The translations under genes were made by a program, and so were the position numbers. From Plutella xylostella (Eukaryota; Arthropoda; Insecta; Lepidoptera; Plutellidae), in contig NC_063994.1 of NCBI RefSeq assembly GCF_932276165.1, positions 3,782,001 to 3,846,000 on the forward strand: DNA of 64,000 nt. The letters are read 5' to 3'. Of this stretch, positions 52,301 to 63,095 are shown piece by piece; the stretch's first letter is position 1; the number at the start of each line of letters is the position of its first letter. The notes under the pieces are model-generated. The model was not told the origin of the DNA. It worked only from the letters and a program-made list of their open reading frames with translations, and did not search any database.

Positions 52301-53827
52301 TCACTAATTTCCATTTACTTTTATTTATTTTTTCTATGATATATGCATGTTTCGTCGAGCGTTGTGTCACTATTGCCAAATGAACCCCATAGAAGTTACC
52401 ACACGACACGTCGTCTGCCGCAACTTGCAACCGCCACAAAAAAGAAGTCGGCGGTTCATTATTGTTTGGTGGGTACATTCCGCCCCTCATCCTTTGCACT
52501 TTTAACCGTAAGCTAACCTTTTGCCCTTAGTACGAAGAGTCAGGCAAGCACAGCAAGGGCCACAGCACCAAGGGCTCCCACGACATTCACAAGAAGGAGG
52601 AGTATGAGAAGAACGTGACCTTCTTCGAGGAAGAAGGAGACTCGGCCGAGGAGGAGAAGCATGGGGGGTACAAGAAGGAGAAGTCTCATGGAGGGGTAAG
52701 CTCTTTCACACTATGTACCTACTATTACATACATAAACTATACTTCGAACCCACGGCCTAGCGAATGAGAGCCGAGACCATATCCGTTCCGTTATGGCGT
52801 AACGGATAAGGTCTCGGCTCTCATTTGTTAGTCCATTACTCTGTAGGTACTATTGTACCTTGTCAAACTAACCCATCCTTAATTATCATCATCATCAGCC
52901 TATAGCAGTCCACTGCTGGAAGTAAACCTCTCTCAAAGCACGTCGATGCTATCTATAGCTTTCCGTATGCAATCATTACCAGCCACCTTTCGCAAGTTGT
53001 CACCCATCTAGCCGGAGGACGTCCTACACTTGCCTAGTGCCTAGAACACGTTTACCCCATAGTGAATGTTTGTATTGAAATACTTCATCATCATCATGAC
53101 CCATCACGTCCCCACTGCTGAGGCACGGGTCTCCTTCCTATTAAGGGTTTTTGGCCTAGTCCACCACGATGGCCTAGTGCGGGTTGGTGGATTGAAATAC
53201 TTGCTAATGTAATATGTATGTCGTAGGGAGGTAACTTCAAGCACGGCAAGCACCTAGTGGCGCACAACGCTCGTCAGAAAGGAGAGAATGGAAAATATTT
53301 GAAAGGAGGCTATCGCCACGCACAGACGGTGAGTTTATACGAAGTTTATCTACAAAACTAAACACCAATAGTAATAGTGTCAATAGAAAATGTCGAAAGT
53401 GGTATAGAACCCTAGAAAGCTAATGAATACATAAAGATGATATAGAGGCCTATATCCAACATCGTCTATATTATCATCATCATCATCATCAGCCTATGAG
53501 TACCTACGCCACTGTATGCGACCTATAGCTTCCTGCTTCAAATCATTTCCATATTAGAGGCGTTATGATCCTGAGGAATACCATTTTAACAATGTCAATG
53601 TTCATCAAATCCAAAACACCCTCTCAACCCAGGGTCACAAGGCATCAGGCGGCCGCGACGGGCATCACAAGCACGAGGTAGCTCAAGGTCACCTGGAGGC
53701 AGCTGGTGAGGGGCAGAAGTGGATGTTCCACCACGGGCACCCGGCCAAGACGGCCAACCTGGTCATCATCGACCGAAGGGCTGACCAGCTTCAGAGGGGC
53801 CCCGTCCACTTCGGACGTCAGTGGTGA
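41284..53827 (+). CDS. secreted acidic and His-rich protein, insect family of unknown function, 6 exons
   Basis: Function unknown. Exons 41284-43315, 50435-50502, 51876-52034, 52531-52695, 53227-53328 and 53633-53827 join in frame to 906 residues. MPITIFSFIAVLNLNTLVFI begins a signal peptide (residues 1 to about 28), so the protein is probably secreted. Residues 40-400 are very rich in Glu, Asp and Lys with basic clusters such as KPKKR and GKRE that could be cleaved. A Ser/Pro/Thr/Glu stretch (about 500-640) follows, with units like EPTSPETGPSSPDSG. The C-terminal 240 residues, in exons 2-6, are His/Gly/Lys/Glu-rich (GGHDKRHHDESGHYGKHHH; SKGHSTKGSHDIHKKEEYEK; GQKWMFHHGHPAK), resembling insect-only proteins grouped as a DUF (DUF4779-like, name from memory). 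His pairs suggest metal binding, as inference. Small exons in phase 0 after exon 2 would allow exon skipping in frame. Confidence 0.8.
43316..46939. other. first part of the His-rich gene intron 1, no feature recognised
   Basis: AT-rich. A degraded RTE-tail trace (TTTAAGGCGAACTGAAACTA) near 45988. Open frames at 43950-44177 and 45034-45225 look random. Confidence 0.4.
46940..47071. mobile_element. diverged MITE, ACAG-TGTT family
   Basis: ACAGTGTGTTCAAAAATAGT ... AAGCCGAAA and TTTTCGGCTTA ... TTTTGCAACACTGT are inverted ends of the ACAGGG family in a diverged form. Confidence 0.6.
47381..47600 (+). mobile_element. tRNA-headed SINE
   Basis: ACGACCGGATGGCGTAGTGG, B box GGATTCGATTCCCGGC, body with GGTCTTGGATGTGCCCGT. 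Same family as 5291. Confidence 0.8.
47619..47820 (+). mobile_element. short RTE-type tail element
   Basis: From ACTAGCTGTTCCCGCGCGCT to CGCATTTATAATATTATA, including a GACA microsatellite. Same family as 13235. Confidence 0.78.
47822..48906. mobile_element. TIR element with GTAAATCCTAAGATTTAC subterminal repeats
   Basis: The ends CTGTAAAAGCCCGAACAACG and CGTTGTTCGGGCTTTTACAG are exact inverted repeats, flanked by TA. The palindrome-like GGTAAATCCTAGGATTTACC occurs at both ends in several variants. No transposase. A SINE is nested inside. Confidence 0.8.
48012..48413 (+). mobile_element. 5S-rRNA-derived SINE
   Basis: 48055-48110 reads like the 5S rRNA internal promoter region: GGTTTAGCAACAACC, CATGGTCAGCC and TTGGATGGGTGACCG. 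The tail AGCAGTGGGGACGTAATGAG then GATGATGATG is shared with RTE-type ends. A perfect 12-bp target copy ATAACTTATAAC lies at 48000-48011 and 48414-48425. Not a 5S gene: the rest of the molecule is missing. Confidence 0.8.
48907..50434. other. rest of the His-rich gene intron 1, no feature recognised
   Basis: AT-rich, no protein-like or repeat pattern that I could name. Confidence 0.4.
50435..50502 (+). CDS. His-rich gene exon 2
   Basis: ATTACAG acceptor, AAG|GTAAAA donor. Encodes GEGKEFHSEAEAEHGESGKK then SYK. Phase 1 in, phase 0 out. Confidence 0.8.
51531..51595 (+). mobile_element. LINE 3' tail fragment
   Basis: TGCCTGTAAGAGATCGCTCT then GATGCCTATTGTTCATT matches the tail at 13120-13180. 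Confidence 0.55.
51606..51800 (-). mobile_element. LINE 3' end, reverse orientation
   Basis: (AAAGT)n run at 51608-51635, then AACGTTTATTAACAAATTGT and a 3' UTR-like body. Abuts the + strand tail above. No coding part. Confidence 0.45.
51876..52034 (+). CDS. His-rich gene exon 3
   Basis: AATCAG acceptor, GAG|GTAGGT donor, phase 0 at both ends. Encodes GHHEDSKSAVGKHEKEDHLG ... HHDESGHYGKHHHEEEGKKH. Confidence 0.85.
52531..52695 (+). CDS. His-rich gene exon 4
   Basis: GCCCTTAG acceptor, GGG|GTAAGC donor, phase 0. Encodes KGHSTKGSHDIHKKEEYEKN then VTFFEEEGDSAEEEKHGG, the most family-like segment of the protein. Confidence 0.85.
52763..52828. repeat. near-perfect hairpin in the His-rich gene intron 4
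   Basis: AATGAGAGCCGAGACC-ATATCCGTT and AACGGATA-AGGTCTCGGCTCTCATT form a stem of about 25 bp around a short loop. Small foldback element. Confidence 0.65.
52886..53062 (-). mobile_element. RTE-type LINE tail
   Basis: ATCATCATCATCAGCCTATAG and CAGTCCACTGCTGG, then text reverse-complementary to WGDDLRK...GRPPAR codons. Matches 36600-36775 and 62697-62855. Confidence 0.7.
53085..53197 (-). mobile_element. 3' end of the 5S-SINE family
   Basis: The reverse complement matches the last 110 bp of 48012-48413 (CCCCACTGCTGAGGCACGGG, GGCCTAGTCCACCACGATGG). Confidence 0.65.
53227..53328 (+). CDS. His-rich gene exon 5
   Basis: GTCGTAG acceptor, ACG|GTGAGT donor, phase 0. Encodes GGNFKHGKHLVAHNARQKGE and KYLKGGYRHAQT. 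Confidence 0.82.
53633..53827 (+). CDS. His-rich gene exon 6, terminal
   Basis: CAACCCAG acceptor, stop TGA at 53825-53827. Encodes GHKASGGRDGHHKHEVAQGH ... GQKWMFHHGHPAKTANLVII ... GPVHFGRQW. Confidence 0.85.
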   Translation, partial: GHKASGGRDGHHKHEVAQGHLEAAGEGQKWMFHHGHPAKTANLVIIDRRADQLQRGPVHFGRQW

Positions 53828-55085
53828 AGTTTCTGTGGTAATACAGGGTGGTTAAAGTGCAGATAGATAGATAGTGAGACACAATTGGACATTATTTTTT
53901 GACGACGCTAATAGCCCCTAGAGGTAAGCATCCTTTCGGCATCGTATGCAAAAGACGTGTCGCATTCAGTATTATTTTGTAGAAATTCAAACGCGTCCAC
54001 TTCATCGGCATTTTCTCCATAAATTTATGAAGTTCGTTTGGTCCGATACGTACGATACCGATAGGTAGACGCTTATATTTAACCAGCTCTTGTGTTTGTG
54101 GATATGCTTGAAGCTTTAAAAGTTATTTCGTATTGACGCACCTAGGTGAAGTTTTTACAGTGCATCAGTACAAGATGCACACAACGTGGTGGAGCTAAAA
54201 CACAGACATTTATCTGTGAGCTAAAATGACAAAGCCAACAAATATGTTTGTTTTATTTCGGATTGTTCAAATAACGTTAACGTTGAGAACAAGACAAAGC
54301 CGTTTGCTTATAAAAAAAATATTATTAGTAATGAATTCGTACAATAAGAATACGCGTATGATAATTAACTTATATGGAATTATGTTTAAACAATACTCAT
54401 ATTTTTATCTTATTGTTTCAATTAACAATGCAACTTACTAAATACTTGTGTTACGAAGAAAAACATATTTTAGTATTCTGAATCATTGAAAAAATATGTT
54501 ATGATAAAAAGTATTATGTTACGTACACAATAATATATAGTACGTAAGTCCTAAACGTATTTAATAGTTACCTAAATATTTATTTGACACATTGCTAATT
54601 AATTAATAGATATAAAATAATTATTACCTCCTATGGAAAAGCATTTTAGTTGTATTTCCAATTTGTAAATACTTAAAAACTGTAAATATTTTTATATTTT
54701 TTTTATTAAAATTAATGAAATGAAAACTTATCTTCGCATTATTTCACCTCATCCAAGTCAATTAAATTTAAAATTTAAATATAGGTAGGGTAGGCCATTA
54801 TATGTACAAACTTAAGACAACATGGGAAGCTTCATTGATAATTCTGAATATCTTTTTTTTGTACTATAGATATCCCAAAAAACTTACCCACACATTCAAA
54901 GTCGAACGGCTGAACCGAGTTTCATTAAACTCGGGGTACCTATGTATGACCTTCAAAAAACCAAGCTTCACTACCACAGACAGAGATACACACACACACA
55001 ACCCTCTTGTTTCCGTCGGGGTTTAAAGGTCACATGAGCCAAAAAAAATTACAGAAAATATATAAATATTACCTACCTAAAAAAA
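53828..55085. other. 3' flank of the His-rich gene, no further gene seen
   Basis: AT-rich, probably containing the 3' UTR. ATTAAA variants near 54704 could serve as a polyadenylation signal, which is weak evidence. Open frames at 54226-54441 and 54802-55026 look random. Confidence 0.4.
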
Positions 55086-55335
55086 CACACACGCACTCAC
55101 GCCTTGTACAATGTACTCCCTTGCGGGGTAGGCAGAGGTGCATTGCTGCACCCACTTTTCGCCAGAGTGTTATGATAGTCCCAATGTAATAGGGGGCGGG
55201 CCTATTGCCATTTTACGGGCACATCCAAGACCCGAGAACAAATATCTGTGTTTAAACAAATATCTGCCCCAGCCGGGAATCGAACCCGGGACCATCGGCT
55301 CAGTAGTCAGGGTCACTAACCACTACGCCTACCAT
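55086..55335 (-). mobile_element. tRNA-headed SINE, reverse
   Basis: The reverse complement gives GGCGTAGTGGTTAGTGACCC, GGTTCGATTCCCGGC, GGTGCAGCAATGCACCTC and a (GT)-rich tail. Same family as 5291 and 47381. Confidence 0.8.
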
Positions 55336-55939
55336 TACCTACCTACTTATTTATTTTTTTCAAATTCACCAAGTCGCTGAATGCTTATTATTGAGTATTA
55401 TTCTTACTATTACTTCTCGATCCCATCCCGATCTCTCATGACTTTGTCACGCATGACAATCGTGAATCCATTACAGATATAACATAGAATAGAGCCCAAA
55501 CAGAAATAGTCAAGCGGATAACCCGCAACAAATTTAATCAATGCTATGTTGAATCAGTGAAAGTTGATATTATCTCACCGCAAGAATAATTCTAATTTCA
55601 CGGGTGTTCAGGTAACAAAATTTCTCTGTTACTATTTATATTTAATTGTGTCTTTCGTTGAAATCAATTCGTTATTCTTAAGGCAAGTAGCGCGACTAAT
55701 GTGAATGACAATTTTGGCGGCCCTTCTACTCGTAACGTGCCTAACTAGAAGCTCGTTTAAAATCAACTTTAGAAAGCCACCAAAATTATTACATCATAGA
55801 GACATAAAGTACTTACCTAAGTACTTATTTTTACAATAATGATGATAAAATTTCCTAATTAGGCATAGGTACATATTTAGTTTTTTTTTATTTGACGATA
55901 ACAACATCCATATCAAGTATTTATGTTACATTAATATGC

Positions 55940-56115
55940 AACTATGTACAAAAATAGGTGAAAGGGCTAATTACAGAAGCGGCTCACTTCCTAGAACAAT
56001 AAAATTGTGCCTAAACAAGACACTAGCAAAAAGTAGGTGCAGTAACGCTGCTGTGCCTGTGCCCACCTCACAAGTGAGAACAGTTAGTGGTATAAAGCGT
56101 CGGTGTGTCTATGAT
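55940..56115. repeat. possible degraded SINE body
   Basis: AAAAGTAGGTGCAGTAACGC and GCCCACCTCACAAG resemble the body of the tRNA-headed SINE, without a clear head. Confidence 0.3.
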
Positions 56116-56174
56116 TAAAATAATCTTATGTACCTAGGTATTTTTAGAATCCATTCAAATCCGTAAAACAACAA

Positions 56175-56300
56175 CAACATCATCAGCAGCGTATTGCAGT
56201 CCACTGCCTACGTCCAGGCCTCTTCCATAGCTCGCCACTGGATGCAATCTCCAGCCACCATTCGTAAGTCTTCTCCCAGCCGACTGACACTACTAATGGG
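56175..56300 (-). mobile_element. RTE-type LINE tail, diverged
   Basis: ATCATCAGCAGCGTATTGCA-GTCCACTGCC, TCCAGGCCTCTTCCATAGCT; reverse of the ATGATG-ended tails. Confidence 0.5.
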
Positions 56301-57596
56301 TGAGTTTGGTTCTCTGTCTTACTATTCTCTACTCTATCTACTTAGTTGCGAGAGACTAGCGTCACTCCCCTAAACTCAGGCCACTGAAATTCATAAAATC
56401 TTCGTGCAAGGTGGTTCGTGATGACTCTAAAACAGCTTTCTCAAAACGTGGCTCAAAAGTGTTATCGGTCTATAGTTTTTCAACAGCATTTCCTCAAACA
56501 AGACAGCTCATCTCATAAATAACTTAATTTTTTCTTAACCTTTCTACCTACCTACTAATCCAACATGTACTTAATTGATTTGTCCCTTTTATAGCTTGGT
56601 CATTCATTACATACTATCTGATTGATATTTCCTACTCGTACCTATTTTGTATTTATTAATTTCACTTGCAATAAGGGGATATTTATAGATTAATGGTATA
56701 TTAGATTACTCTTATCATTTATAACGGCATTATTTCACTTAATGATAAAAGTTTATGTTTATTTCAGAATAAGCATTGGACCGATTTCATTTCGCGTGTG
56801 TAAGTATTTCGTATTCTTCTCGGAAAGGCTAGCGATAAAACCTGAAGGCTAGGTTTCTGCTACACTCATTTATCAGGGCAACCTTACAAAATGCGTTGGC
56901 AAAGAGAGCCGGTGTCGAATACGATGCTTCAGCTCAATAAACAAGCTGACATTTTTAAACTGGGTGTTGCAATTTGCTAAAGTGGTATAGGTACTAAACG
57001 GAAAAGCATTTTTTGTTGTTATTGCTTTGTGCACAACTTAGGAACTTTTAAAATTAATATTTTTTTAATACATCATACACCTAACTATCTAACACTGGAG
57101 GAAGTTAGCTTAGTGCATTTACACGATTGATGAAGACCTAACTAACGTTAGCCTATCCAAGAAATTTAAGTTTCATATTCAGCCCCCATATTTATCGACA
57201 TAAATAAACGTCACTATCGTCATTTACGGTAAAATCAACGTCGATAACGGAGCCATGTCGCGGGGCCAGGAACCGGATTTGTTATGGCTGAATTGATTTT
57301 CCAGTTGTCAGTCGCGCCGACCGGTGGGCACGGCGGCCGTACCACCACCACCGTCTTTACGAATATACACTTACCAGCAATGAAAAAGTTCCACTTACAA
57401 AATGTGGACACTTTGAAATAATCCCAATTTTTTGAAACATTTCATTTTAAAATTAATAACATTTAAGTGCCTATTTATATTTTTCATATTTTTAATTAGT
57501 TTGTGGACGAAATCTTCCGATGGCTAACAGTTCATGTGTCAATCGACAGTGGATGAAACAGTTCACTATTGAAGAATAAGGCGTACTTATCAAATT
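56301..57596. other. intergenic sequence, no gene seen
   Basis: A fragment CACTTACCAGCAATGAAAAA-GTTCCACTT at about 57367 resembles the TIR of the element at 61430. Otherwise unnamed. Confidence 0.4.
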
Positions 57597-57598
57597 CT

Positions 57599-57866
57599 AC
57601 AGGATGTTGCAAAATTGGTATACTAAGCCGAAACCAGCATGTGCAGCATGTTATATCTAAGCCCAAAACTGAAATCAGAATTTCATAATTCGCGAAAAGA
57701 AATATAAATTTTTCATAGAAACTTAGTTGGTCACGTGACTTTTTACTATGGAGAATGAATTTTTTTTTGCGAATTTTGAAATTCTGATTTCAGATTCGGG
57801 CTTAGATATAACATGCTGCACATGCTGGTTTCGGCTTAGTATACCCTTTTTGCAACACCCTGTATT
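57599..57866. mobile_element. full-length MITE, ACAGGG family
   Basis: ACAGGATGTTGCAAAATTGG and CCCTTTTTGCAACACCCTGT ends, long inner arms (AGCATGTGCAGCATGTTATA and its reverse complement), centre with GTCACGTGACTTTTTACTAT. The best-preserved member here. Confidence 0.82.
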
Positions 57867-58190
57867 TACCCAAGAGTAAGCAACGTCATACTTCAATTTG
57901 CTGCCGGTACCTCCTGCAGGTTGACTGGTAGAAAATGCTTCTAGCATTAAGTCCACCTCATTGTACATATTTACTTCTGTATATTGTGCAATAAAAGTAT
58001 AAATAAAAAAAAAACTTAGAACAACCGTTATTCTTCAATGGTGAAATAGAGCCTTTGATTTTTTTAAAGCCAGACAAAAGTTATCTGGGGTATAATTCTG
58101 ATGCTGTCGCGTCTGAATGTTTGTATTAGACAGTGTCAGCAACAATTTAATACTTCAGATAACATTTGTCTGTCTATTGAAAAATCAGAT

Positions 58191-58353
58191 CTAAGGGTGC
58201 TTACATAGACAATCGTGTTCCCTGTATCTACCTGTACCGGTAACCATGACATTTCAAAATCCGGGAAATGCTCCGTGAGTGAGCGCTTTCGCATAATCAA
58301 GTTACCGGTACAGGTAGATACAGGGAACCCGATTCTCTATGTAAGCACCCTAA
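58191..58353. mobile_element. foldback MITE with about 54-bp arms
   Basis: CTAAGGGTGCTTACATAGAC ... CTGTACCGGTAAC and GTTACCGGTACAG ... TATGTAAGCACCCTAAG are reverse complements with few mismatches. Confidence 0.8.
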
Positions 58354-59232
58354 GAAGAGGATACGACTCGACTGATAATGGGCCGTCAGTAAAACTCATG
58401 GTATGAGCCCATAAAGTTGTCCAAGCTCTCATTCGGTGACTATCGTAATTAACTTTCAAACTAAATAAGGATTCTTTGATTTCACATTAAAAATAATTAA
58501 TAAGTTTTTCGTATTTACCGCTAACTTTTGGCAGACAATGGTGGTGGTTTAATATTTGATTTTTAAATCCTAGCTTAGAGTTGATCGAGCGTACCTAGGC
58601 AGAGGCTGTTACCAAATCAAAGTAATCCCATGAAACCTTGAGGGAAAAGATGTTAGGAAACCTGAAAATTTAACTCTGATTTCTGTCCATTTAATTGATA
58701 AGTACATATATAATTTATTATATTCCATAGTTAAATTTGTAAGCCACCCTGCCTGCGGCTACGCTCTTAAATTTATATTCCAACATAATAGATGCCATAA
58801 AATTTCCACTCAAATAAACCTATATTTATCGACATTGAAATATGATTATTAGTGTTTTTATTTCAATTCAATTTTGCTCCTCATCGACTCACAAATTCGT
58901 TAGCTGATGTAGTTACTTACCTTCTTTTAAAAATGATCATCTTCATAACCATTCACTGCTGCGCTGGAGATAGGCCTCTCTATAGACCTTCCACTATGTT
59001 ATTGGTTTTTTGACGTTTCTTTATGTCTGGTAAGTAAAGTTGGTTTTCCTTTGCAGTCGTCAAATATGTATGGGATTTCGAATGTCTCAAAACCAATAAT
59101 ATAATGGACAGAGTATAAAGCGGACCCTCGACCTACTATAATATTGTGCAATAAGTTTTTAATCCAAATGACGTTTGCGCAATCTTTAATATTAACCCTA
59201 GACGATGAATTGATAAATATTGCACAATTGTC
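58354..59232. other. intergenic sequence, no gene seen
   Basis: An RTE-tail trace is possible near 58940-58990 (ATAACCATTCACTGCTGCGCTG). Nothing else recognised. Confidence 0.35.
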
Positions 59233-60338
59233 TAGGAGTATAATCTACCTTTATGTCTAGCGTTTGTGGACTATGAGAAAGCCTTTGATTCTATTGAGCT
59301 CTGGGCGATGCTTCAATCCCTTCAGCGGTGCCATATAGACTATCGCTATATCGAGGTGTTGAGATGTATGTACAATGCTGCCACAATGTCAGTTCGATTA
59401 CACGAACATAGCACAAAACCGATCCAGTTGCAAAGGGGCGTGAGACAGGGAGATGTTATTTCTCCGAATCTGTTCACCTGTGCACTGGAAGATGTTTTTA
59501 AGCTTGTAGAGTGGAAAAGACTGGGCATTAACGTCAATGGCGAATATATCTCTCATCTACGATTTGCTGATGACATAGTTATTATGGCGGAAACGCTGGA
59601 GGAGTTGGGCGAAATGCTCACAGACCTCAATGATGCCTCTAAACAAGTTGGGCTGAAAATGAACATGGACAAGACAAAGGTCATGTCGAACGAACATGTT
59701 TCATCATCGCCCGTAACTGTAGGAGGTGTCACCATCGAAGTTGTTGATCAGTATCCCTACCTAGGACAAGTGATCCGATTAGGTAAATCCAACTTCGATA
59801 AAGAGGTAGCTCGTAGAATCCAACTCGGATGGGCAGCGTTCGGGAAATTACGACACATCTTCACTGAAAACATACCTCAGTGTCTGAAAACAAAAGTTTT
59901 CAATCAGTGCGTGTTGCCAGTGATGACTTACGGAGCCGAGACGTGGTGCTTCACCAAAGGGCTTATCCACAAGCTCAGAGTTGCTCAGCGTGCTATGGAA
60001 AGGGCTATGTTAGGCGTGTCCCTGCGAGATAGGATTCGTAATGAAGAAATCCGCAGGAGAACTAAAGTTACCGACATAGCCAAAAGGATTAGCACGCTGA
60101 AATGGCAATGGGCTGGCCACGTAGCCCGCAGAGCCGACGACCGCTGGAGTAGAAAGGTTCTGGAGTGGAGACCCCGTGTCGGCAAACGGCGTGTCGGTCG
60201 CCCCCCAACCCGTTGGTCTGATGATCTGCGGAAGGTAGCGGGAAGCCGCTGGATGCAGATGGCGGGTGACCGTTTGGGGTGGCGATCGTTAGGAGAGGCC
60301 TATGTCCAACAGTGGACTACGGAAGGCTGAGAGAGAGA
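59233..60338 (+). mobile_element. 5'-truncated RTE-type LINE, recent insertion
   Basis: An exact 11-bp target copy GCACAATTGTC at 59222-59232 and 60339-60349. The 3' end is a short (GA)n run. The coding region has no stop or frameshift, which suggests a young insertion. Confidence 0.85.
59266..60330 (+). CDS. RTE-type reverse transcriptase, C-terminal part
   Basis: 354 residues from the first Met; the frame is open a few codons upstream, to the truncation point. Motifs: MDYEKAFDSIELW (polymerase motif A region), QRGVRQGDVISPNLF near 56-70 (motif B), HLRFADDIVIMAE with FADD at 100-103 (motif C), then TYGAETW and the tail WQWAGHVARRADDRW ... GRPPTRWSDDLRKV characteristic of RTE-clade ORF2. The endonuclease and the N-terminal palm are missing, so it cannot work alone. 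A transposable-element gene, not host. Confidence 0.87.
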   Translation: MDYEKAFDSIELWAMLQSLQRCHIDYRYIEVLRCMYNAATMSVRLHEHSTKPIQLQRGVRQGDVISPNLFTCALEDVFKLVEWKRLGINVNGEYISHLRFADDIVIMAETLEELGEMLTDLNDASKQVGLKMNMDKTKVMSNEHVSSSPVTVGGVTIEVVDQYPYLGQVIRLGKSNFDKEVARRIQLGWAAFGKLRHIFTENIPQCLKTKVFNQCVLPVMTYGAETWCFTKGLIHKLRVAQRAMERAMLGVSLRDRIRNEEIRRRTKVTDIAKRISTLKWQWAGHVARRADDRWSRKVLEWRPRVGKRRVGRPPTRWSDDLRKVAGSRWMQMAGDRLGWRSLGEAYVQQWTTEG

Positions 60339-60811
60339 GCACAATTGTCAATATTGCGCAATATTGATCGTCTAGGGGCCGCCTAACGCCATCACTCAAA
60401 AATTTCGTCCAAAGATAAAAATATATACTTGACCAAACCAAAAACATTCCCATCGTTCGAGTATGTCTCTAAACTCGCTTGTAAACCTTACTTTTTGGAA
60501 ATAAAAATATCAATTCAGTGATCGCTGGGTGTGGAGGCCGAGGCCTTTATTAAAAAGAACTTAGTACTACAAGATGCTTCCTAGAACCTAGTACTACAAG
60601 CTGCTTCCTAGAACCTAGTATTAGACCTTTGCACTGACCTTTAACTAATTAAGAGGAAACGTTGACTGAATAGACTCACAGGGTGAAAGAGTTTTTTTTC
60701 CTAGTTTCATAATCTTGTTGCATTAAGCAGTGTGCATTGCTGCATTTTTTCTTAGTGATTAGGTAGGTAGTAGTAGGTACATATTATATACTTCGACCAT
60801 CTTATTCTTAA

Positions 60812-60915
60812 TACAGGGTGTAAATGACATGCTCCCATGCATGGTGTAAAAACCCTCGGAAATGAACTTTTTTAGTTAGCTTAGTATACTTACCCTTTTT
60901 GCAACCACCTGTATA
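60812..60915. mobile_element. degraded MITE, ACAGGG family
   Basis: ATACAGGGTG at the left and CCCTTTTTGCAACCACCTGTAT at the right, with TAGCTTAGTATAC inside. Ends only are recognisable. Confidence 0.5.
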
Positions 60916-62696
60916 AGCAAAATGTATTGGCCGGAATTTTAACCTGGGACCGTCGTAATCAGTCAGTCTTGAGTTCTTCAGTGTCCTTCACTTAACATTT
61001 AAAATACTTATATTTTATTTGTTGACTATATTTGATCGAAAACTGAGTAATAATACGTAGGTACCTCTGTAAATAAAAAATTATTTGATGAAAAATAAAA
61101 TACAGTTGACAAAACCAAAACATGAAAAGCTTAGCATTCTTATTATTTATCAAACGTGAATTATATAATAATTGTGTTTTGCATAAGCAATAATAAATTG
61201 CCACTGTTAACGGCGAAATAATAGATTCAATTATAAATTTTATCAAACGGAACAAAATCGTTTATTTTGCTGACGACATTTTGTTTATGGTGGAGAAAAC
61301 GACAGCATAATTAGTATGCCAGACTTTTTTTATTGCTTGTGCCTATCGATCCACTTGATTATTCAAACATCCTTATATTTCTCGAAGAAATGCATAAAAT
61401 GAATAAAAAATTCGAATTGGTACATAATACACTCACGGGCAGTGAAAAGGTTCCACTGAGAAAAACACGAAATTACTCCTAAACGGAAAAAGCTTGCTTA
61501 ATGACGCTTTCTGTAACATCAATGCCATCAAAAACATAAATGTAAAATAAGAGCCAAGTTCAATAGTATGATAAATGCCTTGGTATATAACAATGTATTG
61601 TAGCCCAAGGTCTGATTTGGCTAGTTTTTATACACCTACCAACGAATTATTATGTTCGATCGTTAGTTTCTACCAACAATACAAATTTTCGGAATTATAA
61701 AATAAGAATTCTGATTCAACGAAGAGTGTACTACGACATAAAGTCTGTTCTAGAAACAGGGCACTTAAAAAACATTTCCTTGAACACTTGTAATCTACGC
61801 CTTAATGATCATACTGTTATTTAGTAGTTGCTTACCGATAGCTTTTGTAATAAATGTAATAAGACTCAATTATTGTTACCTTCAACTTGTGTTTTTTATT
61901 GGGATTGCATAAACTATAGTACATAACTTGCTGCATGTTTCATATAATTTAATTGTATTTATACCTACTTTAAGTGTTTATAAAAATAGCTAGCTAATTA
62001 GAGTGTACTACCCCGAGAAACAATTGTATTGTTTGGGGTGTTATGCATAAATGTATATGTCTTGTTTGAAAATGAATAAACGAATAAACGATTTAAACGA
62101 ATTCTTGTAGGTTTAACTTGTGAAGGCTATAATGCATATACGAGTATGAAAACTAGCCAAGACAGACCTTAGGCTACAATACATTGTTTTATGTTATAAG
62201 AAGATAATATATGATATGTTATACTGTTACTTATAAATAAATTTCAGGACTGACCATTGAACTTGGCACCCATTTAGATTTCACTTCTTTTGTCGTTGAA
62301 GTCAACAACCAAGGAATTTATCATAATATTGAACTTGGCTCTTATTTTACATTTATGTTTTTGATGGGATATCATTGCTTTTTGTAGGTAAGTACCACGT
62401 AAGTACCTAGGTACATATCCTCGTAACGCCGTAGGTCCTTTTAAAAGGACAAATTAAAAAACACGTAAAAAATAACTAAAAGTAGACTAACCTACATTTT
62501 ATAACATTCAATTATTAATTATTCACTCTATTGTAATGATTTCCAAAGGTTAGTAATATAATAATAGCTAGTAATATTATATAAGTCAATGCTCTATTGT
62601 TTTTTATTTAAATAATAAAATTGTATACGTAGGAAAAAACTACACTAACATTTTAAAGTTTATACTCAGTATACTACGTTTGCCTAGTCGCGGCCT

Positions 62697-62860
62697 CCAG
62701 TAGTGTGGGACGCCCTCCGGCTAGATGGGCTGACAACTTGCGAAAGGTAGCTGGTTATGATTGGATACGGAAAGCTTAAGATCGCATCCAGTGGCGTGCT
62801 TTGGGAGAGGCCTACGTCCAGCTGTGGACTGCTATAGGCTGATGATGATGATGATGACAC
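62697..62860 (+). mobile_element. RTE-type LINE tail
   Basis: GTGTGGGACGCCCTCCGGCT ... TGCGAAAGGTAGCTGG, GAGGCCTACGTCCAGCTGTG, TGATGATGATGATGA. Same family as 36435-36775. Confidence 0.7.
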
Positions 62861-63095
62861 AGTATAGGAAATGTTATATATATATTATGGTGGTCAAGAA
62901 TCACAACCATACCGCCATGTAGAAAGTTTTACAGCAGCACTATCTACTGAGAATCACAGTAAAACAAGTTTAAGAGTTTTGGTCTATAGGTGAGTCAGTC
63001 AATGATAAAAATGAGGTTTTTTGGACATTAATATCTAAATAACCGTTTGAGATACGCCCATGAAATTTAGAACACATAAGTATCTCGCAAGTCTC

